A stretch of DNA of 64,000 nt. It comes from Acidobacteriaceae bacterium (GTDB lineage: Bacteria; Acidobacteriota; Terriglobia; Terriglobales; Acidobacteriaceae). Under the pieces are notes generated by a model that saw nothing but the letters and a program-made list of their open reading frames with translations, ran no database searches and was not told where the DNA came from. Each line of letters starts with the position of its first letter. Position 1 is the first letter of the stretch. Below, piece by piece: positions 54,501 to 62,957 of the stretch. Position numbers and translations under genes: made by a program. The DNA lies in assembly GCA_003134815.1 (NCBI GenBank), contig PLCO01000033.1:1-64000 (forward strand), read 5' to 3'.

Positions 54501-57500
54501 AGCTCCAGGGTGCTGGGGTGTGGGCGCTCCGACTCCGGGCAGCCCGGCCAGTGTGGCCTGGCCTTATTCCACGAATTACGTGCAGAGCTCGACAGGCCTC
54601 GAATACGGCTTCAATGTTGTCTTGGAAACGGTCATCGATCCCACCGAGACCTTCGATATCATGAGCTACTGCGTCCCGCGGTGGATCAGCCCGTTCAACT
54701 ACAAGATTGCGATTGCAGGATTGAAGGGCGGCTCAGTCGCATCCCCGTCAGCGACGAGGTCGCCGGGTACGCTTTTGGCAACACCGGCGGCGGCGTCATT
54801 GGCTCCGTCCACGCTCGTGCAAGGATCGTATTGGCAGGTGGGCGGCTCCATCCTGGGCACTTCGGCCACACTTGACCCGATCTTTACGCAAACAATCCAG
54901 GGCTCAACCGACCCCGGCTCCGGAACCTACTCCATTCAGGCTCAGAATGTCTCGGGACAAGCCTTGTACACCCGCTACTTCACCCCCTTAGTCGCCGGAA
55001 CCGAGACAGAAGACGGCGACCACTTCTCCAATCCCGAATTCTCCGAATGGATTCCGGTCACTGAGGGAACCTCCTCAATCGTCGTCCTGGACCCCGACAA
55101 CAATGTTCTTACGAGTCAGCCTCTCACTGGTTCAGCGCCGATCGTCACCATCACGAGTCCCGCGGCCGGCTTCGTCGGTTCAGGGCAACAGGCAATCAGT
55201 TGGACCATCCAGAGCTCCGCGCCAACCCTCACCTCGCGCATCTTCTACTCGACAGACAGTGGAAACACCTGGCAGCAAATCGATGACCTTACCGGTACGA
55301 GCGACACCATCGACTTCAGTACCTTGCCGGGAGCCGCCGCGGCACTCTTGAGGGCGGATGTCTCTGATGGCGCGAACACAGGCAGCGCCACATCGATTCC
55401 GTTCAGCGTGCCAAAGAAAGTTCCGTCCACAATTGTCATCAATGCGCCTCTGAACGGGACCGTCAAGCCGGCGGCAAACCCCGTCTACCTCAGTGGCGCG
55501 GCCTACGACGCCGACGATGGAGTGTTGACTGGTACTGCGTTGCAGTGGACCGACAGCGTTCAGGGCGCACTGGGCAGCGGGCAGTTCCTCCCGGTAACTC
55601 TACAGCCCGGCACACATACGCTCACTCTCACGGCGACTGACTCTGACGGCAACGCTATCACCGCCACCACCACAATCACTTTGGGCGGCGGTCGTCCAAT
55701 TGTTACACTCACCGCAAACACCCTCTCAACGAACTGCTTCAGCGCAACGATCAACGCAACGCCCGGAATCCAGGGCGCGCCGCTATCCGTTGTCCAGTAC
55801 AGCCTCGATGACGGAAACACCTACACGGCGATCCCGTCAGCGCAACTTCCTTACACCTTCCAGGTCCCCGGCTCCGGTACCGTTACGCTGATTGCGGCCG
55901 CGCTCGACGCGAGCGGCCAGGTGGGTGCGCAATCCACCGTGTTGAACCTCGGCACCGGCTGCACCATCACTCCACCGGTAGCCATTACGCCGACAGTGAC
56001 GGTGTCTCCATCTCCATTGAGCATCACGACCACGCAAGCCCTAACGGTGACAATCGGGGTCAGCGGCGGCAGTGGTAATCCCACGCCAACCGGCTCAGTA
56101 ACTCTGACCAGCGGCAGTTACATCTCCGCGGCGACGGCTCTTGTCAGCGGCAGCGCGACGATTACGGTCCCCGCCGGATCGCTGGCCACCACCACAGACA
56201 CGCTGACGGCTACTTACACGCCCGACTCCGCGAGTTCCTCAACTTATAACAGTGCGACAGGATCGAATACGGTCACAGTAACCTCTCCAGCAAAGACCAC
56301 GCCAACGGTAACGGTGTCGCCGTCTCCAACGAGTATCACGTCGACGCAATCGCTGACGGTGACGATCGGCGTCAGCGGCGGCGATAATCCCACACCCACG
56401 GGCTCGGTAACTCTGACCAGCGGGAGTTACACATCCGCGGCGACGACTCTTGTCAGCGGCAGCGCGACGATTTCCGTCCCCGCCGGATCGCTGGCCACCA
56501 GCACTGACACCCTGACCGCTACTTACACGCCCGACTCCGGGAGTTCCTTAACCTATAACAGCGCGATTGGGACGAACTCGGTTACGGTCACTGCCGCAAC
56601 CGTACAAATCACTGTTGGCACCAGCCCCGCGGGCCTCTCCTTCAGCGTGGATGGAACGCCCTACACCACCACGCAAACCCTGAGCTGGACGGTGGGCTCC
56701 AGTCATACGATTGCCACGACGTCACCGCAGACCTCAGCCGGGACGCAGAACACCTTTACTTCCTGGTCCGACGAGGGAGCGCTCTCGCATTCTGTCACCG
56801 CGCCATCAAGTGCAACCAGTTACACGGCGACATTCGCGACTTCCTATCTGCTAACAACCGTAGCAAGTCCAACTGCCGGCGGATCAGTTGCGCCCACGTC
56901 GGGCACTTACTACGCTTCCGGGACGGTGGTGAACCTGACAGCCACGCCTAACTCGGGTTACACCTTCACCAATTGGACGGGCAGCGTGGAGAGTACCAGC
57001 AGCGCTTCCACAACCATCTCCATGAGCGCGCCGGAAAGCGTGACCGCTAACTTCACGGCAGTCGCGACGCCAACCTTTACCGTCAGTTCGTCAACCATGC
57101 CGCAAACCGTGCAACCCGGCGGTTCGGCGCAATACACCATCACCGTCACGGCGCAGAACGGCGCGTTCCCAAGCGCTGTTACGCTCGCCGCCAGCGGGCT
57201 GCCGCCCGGTGCCACGGCTTCGTTCTCGCAGGTGTCAATCACACCCGGCAGCTCATCGGCTAGCTCGACGCTGACCATTCAAACCGCTTCAACAAACGTT
57301 GCGTTGACGAATGGAGGCTCACCATGGCCGCTTGCCGCGCCGGCGCTGGCAGTCATCGGTATGTTCTTCCTTCCCGGCAAGAAGCGCAGACGCTGGATCA
57401 CGCTCGCTGTTTTGGCGCTTGCTTCGCTGGGCGCGTTCTCCGCTCTCACTGCGTGCGGAGGCGGCTTCGGCTTCCGCATGGGTACTGCCGCAACGAATTA

Positions 57501-57570
57501 CTCCATCACCATTACCGGAACTAGCGGCTCGGCACAGCAGTCCACCACCGTGCAGTTGACGGTCGAGTAA
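51550..57570 (+). CDS. Giant secreted protein: GloVer repeats, Ig-like domains and a metzincin-type zinc protease site
   Basis: 2006 residues. Signal peptide about 10-37. Residues 40-420 hold repeated 'choice-of-anchor GloVer' units (LYGTTYWGGN, GTIFRLTNYGVFTVLYTFPG, LVLGSDGNLYGTT). Two putative Ig domains follow (about 520-700: SAKYSQTL-like, here GAKYSQTLAATGGVPPYVW). A zinc-protease core has H961-ETGH-TLGMVH (HExxHxxGxxH) and a probable Met-turn at Met1038 (FDIMSYC). Then come Ig-like domains, two near-identical hundred-residue Big repeats (about 1480-1685), an InlB-like repeat and a C-terminal anchor: two hydrophobic helices split by KKRRR (about 1925-1975) and a short beta tail. Start ATG 51550 has AGGAGA upstream. 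Likely a surface-exposed protease or adhesin; cotranscribed with the beta-barrel gene after 11 bases. Confidence 0.8.
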   Translation: MSARTSRRSGSAFILSVLLFGGVFSGSAPQLLGQTATLTSFGASNVDDFTGLIQAGDGNFYGISTGGNGADWACQDIPANSCTYIDKITPSGVVTQLHTFERAPGDTTTPYDANQLIEGSDGFLYGTTILGGNGWGYGTIFRLTNYGVFTVLYTFPGDKTNGPTNGYWPGPLTQGEDGNFYGIATSNNGIEFFSMTTGGVVTILHQGAGTDGQILTDPENQRPGSVLQGSDGNFYTNTSTGFLQFTPSGQVTNIHPYPVSVSSLNFPTGPVVEGPDFNYYATSAYTTQAPDGEAGDGAIYKLSTLGTMQTLYTLSGGTDGHDLNSDLVLGSDGNLYGTTYWGGNLACSTTPGVAGCGTIFEIGTSGGFHSLYAFSDTAADGDRPVGPLVQDGSGNFNGTTFDNFGKNIFVAALSTPIPAAIQLSFNPTTVSPGNPTLLTWSVLNAFSRTMRQCHATIQGYPSGAGQWSGSQLGDFPNNGNVYTGTAPITPTVAGTYTYALTCGGRESGFATLVVNDQLSVPATLPNGLVGAAYANPVNEFNGVPPYTTTVTSGMPPPGLTLNPATGVFQGTPTQFGTFTFSLQVTDSNSPKVTATGTTSLVIKSSLAITTAGLRKGSVGAKYSQTLAATGGVPPYVWSVTGGTLPNGIKLAPSTGILSGTPTQEQVVSITLQVVDSEGTPAAISVSLPFVINPPNPISAVEFTQSIQQYQSLDDLNASLAANNEPPVPIIANKPGVMRIYFNEVQNVETYTVQVTGAINGTQTDDILPGCPPEDQRADAVLCTSMDFYFIPPVGVWTAALTVTDPSGKVLDTENFTINSRTTRSLNLKAVQLCPSTSSYGCGNPAVLLGLTYLVGTMMPVPNPVTVQVTTNRITQSSTQFMNDWNTWEGLLVDKVDDLYLPADAAADNAGNMRTNYVGVYLSSFTDPHGGAVSVYSGHGTVIPDMATRLGETNAIYSTLAHETGHTLGMVHTLLGAPNVGVNGTAPGCWGVGAPTPGSPASVAWPYSTNYVQSSTGLEYGFNVVLETVIDPTETFDIMSYCVPRWISPFNYKIAIAGLKGGSVASPSATRSPGTLLATPAAASLAPSTLVQGSYWQVGGSILGTSATLDPIFTQTIQGSTDPGSGTYSIQAQNVSGQALYTRYFTPLVAGTETEDGDHFSNPEFSEWIPVTEGTSSIVVLDPDNNVLTSQPLTGSAPIVTITSPAAGFVGSGQQAISWTIQSSAPTLTSRIFYSTDSGNTWQQIDDLTGTSDTIDFSTLPGAAAALLRADVSDGANTGSATSIPFSVPKKVPSTIVINAPLNGTVKPAANPVYLSGAAYDADDGVLTGTALQWTDSVQGALGSGQFLPVTLQPGTHTLTLTATDSDGNAITATTTITLGGGRPIVTLTANTLSTNCFSATINATPGIQGAPLSVVQYSLDDGNTYTAIPSAQLPYTFQVPGSGTVTLIAAALDASGQVGAQSTVLNLGTGCTITPPVAITPTVTVSPSPLSITTTQALTVTIGVSGGSGNPTPTGSVTLTSGSYISAATALVSGSATITVPAGSLATTTDTLTATYTPDSASSSTYNSATGSNTVTVTSPAKTTPTVTVSPSPTSITSTQSLTVTIGVSGGDNPTPTGSVTLTSGSYTSAATTLVSGSATISVPAGSLATSTDTLTATYTPDSGSSLTYNSAIGTNSVTVTAATVQITVGTSPAGLSFSVDGTPYTTTQTLSWTVGSSHTIATTSPQTSAGTQNTFTSWSDEGALSHSVTAPSSATSYTATFATSYLLTTVASPTAGGSVAPTSGTYYASGTVVNLTATPNSGYTFTNWTGSVESTSSASTTISMSAPESVTANFTAVATPTFTVSSSTMPQTVQPGGSAQYTITVTAQNGAFPSAVTLAASGLPPGATASFSQVSITPGSSSASSTLTIQTASTNVALTNGGSPWPLAAPALAVIGMFFLPGKKRRRWITLAVLALASLGAFSALTACGGGFGFRMGTAATNYSITITGTSGSAQQSTTVQLTVE
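55987..56601 (+). repeat. Two tandem ~310-bp coding repeats (Big domains)
   Basis: Copy 1 starts near 55987 and copy 2 near 56299. Long stretches are identical at the DNA level, for example CTTGTCAGCGGCAGCGCGAC and GTCCCCGCCGGATCGCTGGC, and each encodes PTVTVSPSP...PTGSVTLTSGSY...PAGSLAT. Such identity indicates recent duplication or gene conversion. Confidence 0.85.
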
Positions 57571-57581
57571 AAGGAGACCCC

Positions 57582-58187
57582 ATGCGACTCAGGATCAAAG
57601 CCTCATTCGTTCTGTTGTTGACCATCGCCACGATCTCCGCAGCTCAGGCAGTCGCGCAGACTCCCGTTCAGCCGGCAAGCGGCAAGCCGCGCGCCGAACT
57701 CGCTCTCGACTACAGTTATCTGCATAGCAACGCGCCTCCGGGCGGCTGCGGATGCTTCAACCTGAACGGCGGCAGCGCTACCTTCGCATGGCCGCTCATG
57801 TCCGGGCAGTTTGCGCTGGCCGGCGACGTCACCATCGCTCACGCGGGCACTGTCTCCAGCTCCCGCGACAACATCACGTTGAGTACTTTCACCGCGGGAG
57901 GGCGCTATCTTCCGCGTTTAGGCCGCTCATCTCTGCAACCGTTCGGCCAGGTGCTGCTTGGCCTGGCTCACTCCAGCGGGACGCTCGTTCAGGGCTCAAA
58001 TCCGGGAGCGGCCAACGCCGGCGCAGCCTTTGCGGGCATCTTCGGCGGAGGCCTCGACCTGCGCGCGACTCCGCGCTTCTCTATCCGACTCGTCGAAGCC
58101 GACTACCTGCTGACAACATTCGACAACGGAAGCAACAATCACCAGAACAACCTGCGCATCAGCGCCGGAGTCGTCATTCGGTTTTGA
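57582..58187 (+). CDS. Small outer-membrane beta-barrel protein
   Basis: 201 residues. Signal peptide (FVLLLTIATISAAQAVAQ), then alternating hydrophobic strands typical of an eight-stranded barrel: ELALDYSYLHSN, GSATFAWPLMSGQFALAGDV, LSTFTAGGRYLPRLG, PFGQVLLGLAHSS, AAFAGIFGGGLDLRATPRFSI and a final ISAGVVIRF ending in aromatic Phe, the outer-membrane insertion signal. A GGAGACCCC-type ribosome binding site precedes ATG 57582. It follows the giant secreted protein by 11 bases and likely forms an operon with it; it might anchor or export that protein, which is inference. Confidence 0.8.
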   Translation: MRLRIKASFVLLLTIATISAAQAVAQTPVQPASGKPRAELALDYSYLHSNAPPGGCGCFNLNGGSATFAWPLMSGQFALAGDVTIAHAGTVSSSRDNITLSTFTAGGRYLPRLGRSSLQPFGQVLLGLAHSSGTLVQGSNPGAANAGAAFAGIFGGGLDLRATPRFSIRLVEADYLLTTFDNGSNNHQNNLRISAGVVIRF

Positions 58188-59353
58188 GATCAATGACCCC
58201 AGGGAACAGCATCTGTTGTTGCACATTGAACATCGGTTGATGGAGCTTCAACGATTCCGTAGAATGAGGGTTCTCAATTCGAATGCCGGCGATTTCCGAG
58301 AGCTGTTGACGCCGCTTTTTGGACGCCTTGCTGCGGGGTTGGTGGCGCAAAGTTGGCGAGCATCTAGTTTTCTGTTGGTCCCCTGACGCCGAGATGGAAG
58401 TCAATTGGCGAGAACAGGCCAAAGCGCTCAATGAACCCGTCTTAAGCGGCGACCGCATTAGTAATGGTAAACGCCCATGTCGCCATCAACCCCGCCCGTT
58501 TCCCAACGGCCAACACCTCCGTCGTCCCGGCCGCCGTCTATTTTTCTGATCCCTGACACGTGTCCTTTGCGCCCCGTCTTTCTACTCCCAATTGGCTACT
58601 CCTGCCTTTCTGTTCTCCGACCCCTGCTTTTTTGTCAACCCTTCCCTCGCTCCAAATTCCCCGCAACCTCCTGAAAACACTCACCAAAAACTTTTCCCAA
58701 GTTTGCCGATCATTTCCCCCTTCCGGCGCATACTCGTTCCATGATCGCTACACCAACCCATTACCGGATCGTTCGCTCATTCTCGCTCTTGCCAGGCTCC
58801 GTTCAACAACGTATCGCCGTCACGCACATCGTTCCGCTTCAACCCTTTGGCCGACTGCCATTCGGGGAAAAATTAAATCGAGGGATGATTTTCCTCACTC
58901 AGCTGCAAAAACAGCCACTAACTCCTTTGTCATCAACAAAACTATCTCAAAATCCGCATCGATTTTTTGCGATTTTTTGCGATTTTTGTTGGCAAAACGG
59001 CCCAATTTCGACCCAAAACCGCCTGCAGACGGAGTCTTTTCTAGCGCCGCTAACTCCGCTAGCTCCGCCAACGCTGCTGCCTCTACGGAGGTATGGACGA
59101 GGTATAGGCCATCCCGTAGACCCTTTGTCATCAAATATGGAGGTATGGCATACCGGGGGAAGGGGCAGCAGATTCAGAGTTGCTGTCAGGAGGACCGATA
59201 TGGTCAAGGAATGTCGCTTTATCAAGGCCAACGGACATCAAATTTGCCGAAGTTCCTGTCGCAAATTCATTTCGCTCCAACCTCGCGATTTCAACTCCCC
59301 ATCGGCCGGTGATCGACATCCGGTCTCTATTGGGAGACAGGGAAGCAAGCCGA
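58188..59353. other. Long gene-poor region with short repeats
   Basis: 1166 bases with no convincing gene. Two overlapping plus-strand frames (58560-59312 and 58741-59421) are rich in Ser, Pro and Arg without domain-like sequence and run antisense into the DUF1641 gene. Visible structure: a 10-bp tandem CGATTTTTTG (58960-58988, nearly three copies), direct repeats GGAGGTATGG (59087 and 59139) and CTTTGTCATCAA (58925 and 59123). It separates the barrel gene from the convergent formate dehydrogenase operon. A short frame around 58319-58450 (WWRKVGEHLVFCWSPDAEME) may be a gene remnant. Confidence 0.45.
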
Positions 59354-59839
59354 TCAGGATTGCGGGCGATTGGAACGCACGTTTTTCAGTTGATTGCCCA
59401 GAGTTTGGAGGAATCGATTGATGAGCGCGACACTGCTGCGCAACTCCGGTTGACGGAATTCGCTGAGCAGCGCGAGGAGCCCCGGCGGCTTGGTGACTGG
59501 TTTGCGCTCGCTTCCCAGCGTTTCCCCGACCGCGACCGCGATGCACTTGAGCAAGTCGGGGTCGATGGAGCCGAGGATTTGGCCAAGGATCAGCAAATTG
59601 CGGAGCGCACGCGTTCCCTCGGGCGATTTGGCTGCACTTACAGCGTGCTCCAGAATTTCGTCGCTGGCGCTCACGGTTCCGCGGAGCTTTTGCAAAGCTC
59701 CTGCCTGGTGCAGCTCTTCGAGCAGGTCAAACGCGTCGAGCAAGGCCTCCGCGTGTTCCTGCGGAGCTGTTTCGAGACGATCGAGCAGTTCCTTGCGGGG
59801 ATTGCGCGGAGGCAGTTCGAGAGGGATCGGTTGAGCCAT
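59354..59839 (-). CDS. DUF1641 protein of the formate dehydrogenase operon
   Basis: 161 residues from ATG 59839 (GAGAGAAGA upstream). Helical protein with a DUF1641-type pattern: LLDRLETAPQEHAEALLDAF, EELHQAGALQKLRGTVSASD, ILGSIDPDLLKCIAVAVGE, LLALLSEFRQPELR. DUF1641 proteins occur beside molybdopterin formate dehydrogenase alpha subunits in many bacteria; their role (a small subunit, or a membrane-docking or assembly partner) is not settled. It starts 14 bases after the alpha-subunit stop and is the last gene of the operon. Confidence 0.8.
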   Translation of the reverse strand: MAQPIPLELPPRNPRKELLDRLETAPQEHAEALLDAFDLLEELHQAGALQKLRGTVSASDEILEHAVSAAKSPEGTRALRNLLILGQILGSIDPDLLKCIAVAVGETLGSERKPVTKPPGLLALLSEFRQPELRSSVALINRFLQTLGNQLKNVRSNRPQS

Positions 59840-59853
59840 CGTCTTCTCTCCAT

Positions 59854-62796
59854 TTATTTGGTTTGAATCTGAACCAGGCCCCCGGGGGCGCGGTAGTCGC
59901 TGCGTTGCCACTTGCGTTCCACTTCGACTCCTCGCTGTGGTGTGGGATGACCGAAGCGCGAATTCCCGCGCGGAAGCGGAGAGGCGCCGTGAGCATCAAT
60001 CAGCTCCATGCGGACACTTGCCTCTTTATAAGCGGGGGTGCTGGTTACCTTGTCGGCGTCGCTGCTCGTGAGCCGATTCACTTGCTCTTCGACTGAATTC
60101 ATTGGCATGTAAAGCTCCATGCCTTTAACACGATCGGTGACCAGCGCACTGAGGCGCACGTGGCCATAGCGCGAGGTAAGCCGGACGATGCTACCGGTTT
60201 CAATGCCACGATCTTTGGCCAACTCCGGTGAAATCTCTACGAAGGTAGAAGGGACTTTTTCGCGGATTCCTTCTGTCTTGTAGGTCATGTTTCCTTCGTG
60301 AAAGTGTTCCAGGAGGCGCCCATTGTTCAAATGAAGATCGTATGTTGTGTCCTGTTGGTTGCTCGGCTCATTCCAGGCGAGCGGGAAGAATTTTGCTTTT
60401 CCATCGGGCATTTGGAATTGCTTCGTGTAGAGAAGAGGCTGGTCTGAGCCATCCGCGGCGACAGGCCATTGCAGCGATTTGTAGCCTTCCAGGCGCTCGT
60501 ATGTGACACCTGCCATGATGGGCGTTAGCGATGCGATCTCGGCGCAGATTTCCGATGGGTGAGCGTAGTTCCAATTTGCGCCCAGCCGGTTGGCGATCTG
60601 CTGAATGATCTGCCAATCGGGGCGGCTGTCGCCGAGCGGGTCAAACGCTGGATAAAGCCGCTGAATGCGCCGCTCCGTGCTGGTAAATGTGCCGTCCTTT
60701 TCCAGGCTTGGACTGGCGGGCAAAACCACATCCGCGTAGCGGCAAGTTTCAGTGAAAAAAATGTCCTGCATAACAAAGAAATCAAGCTTCGAAAGCGAGT
60801 CAGCGACGTAATTCGCGTTGGAATCGACGAGGCTCATCTCTTCGCCGAAGACATACATCGACTTGAGGCGGCCGTCGTTAATAGCGTCAATCATTTGATG
60901 GTTGTTGAGGCCGGGCTCGGGTGGAAGCGACACATTCCATGCCTGCTCGAATTTTCCGCGAATTTCCGGATCGTCGACTCGCTGGTATCCGGGGAAAAAA
61001 TTCGGCATGGCGCCGTGATCGCTGGCTCCCTGAACATTGTTGTGGCCGCGCAAAGGATAAGCGCCGGTTCCCGGCCGCATGTAATTGCCAGTGGCCAGCA
61101 GTAGGTTGGAGATGGCGGTGGATGTATCAGATCCCGCGATGTGCTGCGTGACCCCCATCGCCCACAGAATGCAAACGCTGCCGGCTTCGGCGATCATGCG
61201 CGCAACTTTGATCAGCGTTTCCTGCGGGAGACCGCAGCGCTCGCTGGCCATTTCCAGCGTGAACGGGTCGAGGCTCTTGATGTAATTCTCAGCTCCGTTA
61301 ACCCACTGTTCGATGAATTCGGTCTTTGCGAGGCCGTTATCGAAGAGGTAGCGCGTGACGGCGGAGAGCCAGATGAGATCGGTGCCGGGTTTGGGATGCA
61401 GGAATACATCGGCGCGCCGCGCCATCTCATGCTCGCGCAGGTCGGCCACGATGAGTTTTTGCCCGTGCAGTTTGTGTGCCCGCTTGACGCGAGTGGCGAG
61501 GACCGGATGGCTCTCCGCGGTGTTACTGCCAATGACAATCACCAGCTCAGCCTTCTCGATGTCACTTATCGATCCGGAATCACCACCGTAGCCAACAGTG
61601 CGCCAGAGCCCGACAGTTGCGGGCGCCTGGCAGTACCGCGAGCAGTTGTCCATATTGTTGGTGCCAATTACCGCGCGGGACAATTTCTGTATCAGGTAGC
61701 TCTCTTCATTGGTGCACTTTGATGAAGAGATGAAAGCGAGCGCATCCGGCCCATTGGCCGCTTTAATTTCAGTGAATCGCCGCGCGATCAGCGACAGCGC
61801 CTCATCCCAGGTGGCTTTGCGAAACTTTCCATCTTCGCGAATCAATGGAGTGGTGAGGCGGTCCTCGCTGTCGACAAATCCCCAACCGAATTTTCCTTTA
61901 ACGCAGGTGGAGACGCCATTGGCGGGCCCCTCGAGTGGCTCAACCTTCAGGATGTGACGGTCGCGCGTCCAGACATCAAAGCTGCAGCCGACGCCGCAAT
62001 AAGTGCATACCGTTTTAGTGCGCTTGACGCGCGAGTCGCGCATGGTGGCTTCAATTTCAGAGAGCGCGAGGATGGGGCCGTCGCCAGTCTCGGGCTCAAT
62101 CGCCTTCACAACGTCGATCATTCCATCAAGCGCGGATTCGGGAAGGGAAGTGAAGTAGCCGGCCTCGCCGAGCATGGAGTTCTCCATGAGGGCGTTGCAG
62201 GGGCAAACCGTGACGCAGTGGCCGCAGGAGACGCAGCTCGATTCGCCTATGGTCGCGCCTCCATCCCAAAGAACACGCGGGTGCTCGTCTTCCCAGCGGA
62301 TGCTGAGGGTTTCATTCACCTGCAGATTCTGGCAGGCCTCAACGCAACGTCCGCAAAGAATGCACTGGTCCGGATCGTACCGGTAGAAGGGGTTGGAAAA
62401 ATCTTTCTTATATGGTTTTGGCTCGAAAGGAGTCTGCTGGTGTTCGATTGCGAGGAGCTTTGTTGTGTTGTGAACCGTGCAGTTGCCATTGTTGTTGTCG
62501 CACACAGTGCAATAGAGCAGGTGATTGCCGAGGATGCGATCGAACGCCTCGCGCTGGGCCGTTGCGGCGCGAGGCGAACCCGTGACGACGACCATTCCGG
62601 CCGATGCGGTTGTACCGCAGGCGCGGACCAGCTTGCCGTCGACCTCAATCATGCAGGTATCGCAAGTTTGGATGGGTCCAAGTTGAGGGTGGTAGCAGAC
62701 CTGAGGAATTGTCACACCCGAGCGGTTGATGACATCGATCAGAGACTCATTCGGTGCGAATGAGTGCATCGTATCATCGATCGTGATCGTCGCCAT
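59854..62796 (-). CDS. fdhA: Molybdopterin formate dehydrogenase, alpha subunit with NuoG-like iron-sulfur N-terminus
   Basis: 980 residues from ATG 62796 (TTG 62805 is also in frame). Order: 2Fe-2S domain with Cys34, 45, 48 and 60; a His-Cys-type cluster site (CTVCDNNNGNCTVH); two 4Fe-4S motifs CILCGRCVEAC and CVSCGHCVTVCPC; the Mo-enzyme 4Fe-4S motif CTYCGVGCSFDVW; the Mo-bis-MGD domains with NNMDNCSRYCQAPATVG, where Cys389 is the expected Mo ligand in place of selenocysteine; and a C-terminal MGD-binding domain (LHLNNGRLLEHFHEGNM; VRLTSRYGHVRL). It would oxidise formate to CO2. The residue after the ligand cysteine is Gln390, whereas E. coli FdhF has His there. No diaphorase or membrane subunit is encoded next to it in this window. 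Confidence 0.9.
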   Translation of the reverse strand: MATITIDDTMHSFAPNESLIDVINRSGVTIPQVCYHPQLGPIQTCDTCMIEVDGKLVRACGTTASAGMVVVTGSPRAATAQREAFDRILGNHLLYCTVCDNNNGNCTVHNTTKLLAIEHQQTPFEPKPYKKDFSNPFYRYDPDQCILCGRCVEACQNLQVNETLSIRWEDEHPRVLWDGGATIGESSCVSCGHCVTVCPCNALMENSMLGEAGYFTSLPESALDGMIDVVKAIEPETGDGPILALSEIEATMRDSRVKRTKTVCTYCGVGCSFDVWTRDRHILKVEPLEGPANGVSTCVKGKFGWGFVDSEDRLTTPLIREDGKFRKATWDEALSLIARRFTEIKAANGPDALAFISSSKCTNEESYLIQKLSRAVIGTNNMDNCSRYCQAPATVGLWRTVGYGGDSGSISDIEKAELVIVIGSNTAESHPVLATRVKRAHKLHGQKLIVADLREHEMARRADVFLHPKPGTDLIWLSAVTRYLFDNGLAKTEFIEQWVNGAENYIKSLDPFTLEMASERCGLPQETLIKVARMIAEAGSVCILWAMGVTQHIAGSDTSTAISNLLLATGNYMRPGTGAYPLRGHNNVQGASDHGAMPNFFPGYQRVDDPEIRGKFEQAWNVSLPPEPGLNNHQMIDAINDGRLKSMYVFGEEMSLVDSNANYVADSLSKLDFFVMQDIFFTETCRYADVVLPASPSLEKDGTFTSTERRIQRLYPAFDPLGDSRPDWQIIQQIANRLGANWNYAHPSEICAEIASLTPIMAGVTYERLEGYKSLQWPVAADGSDQPLLYTKQFQMPDGKAKFFPLAWNEPSNQQDTTYDLHLNNGRLLEHFHEGNMTYKTEGIREKVPSTFVEISPELAKDRGIETGSIVRLTSRYGHVRLSALVTDRVKGMELYMPMNSVEEQVNRLTSSDADKVTSTPAYKEASVRMELIDAHGASPLPRGNSRFGHPTPQRGVEVERKWQRSDYRAPGGLVQIQTK

Positions 62797-62957
62797 AGTC
62801 GGCAAATCCTCAGGGAAGATGGGGAATTGATTCCTGGTTCATGAATCGGATGCTGAAGTGCGCCGCATCGATTATTGCATCTTCTCTCGACCTTCAGCAG
62901 CACGCGGCGATGTAACCAAATAAAGGGAAAGATGCGGGGCACGGCCAGATTGAAGTC

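Noticed and set aside
58960-58988. T-rich 10-bp tandem as a CRISPR-like array
   Set aside because: Unit is too short, contiguous with no spacers, and no cas genes are nearby.
58560-59421. Two overlapping plus-strand frames of 250 and 226 residues
   Set aside because: Ser/Pro/Arg-rich low-information sequence, different frames covering the same DNA, no ribosome binding site, and antisense overlap with the DUF1641 gene.
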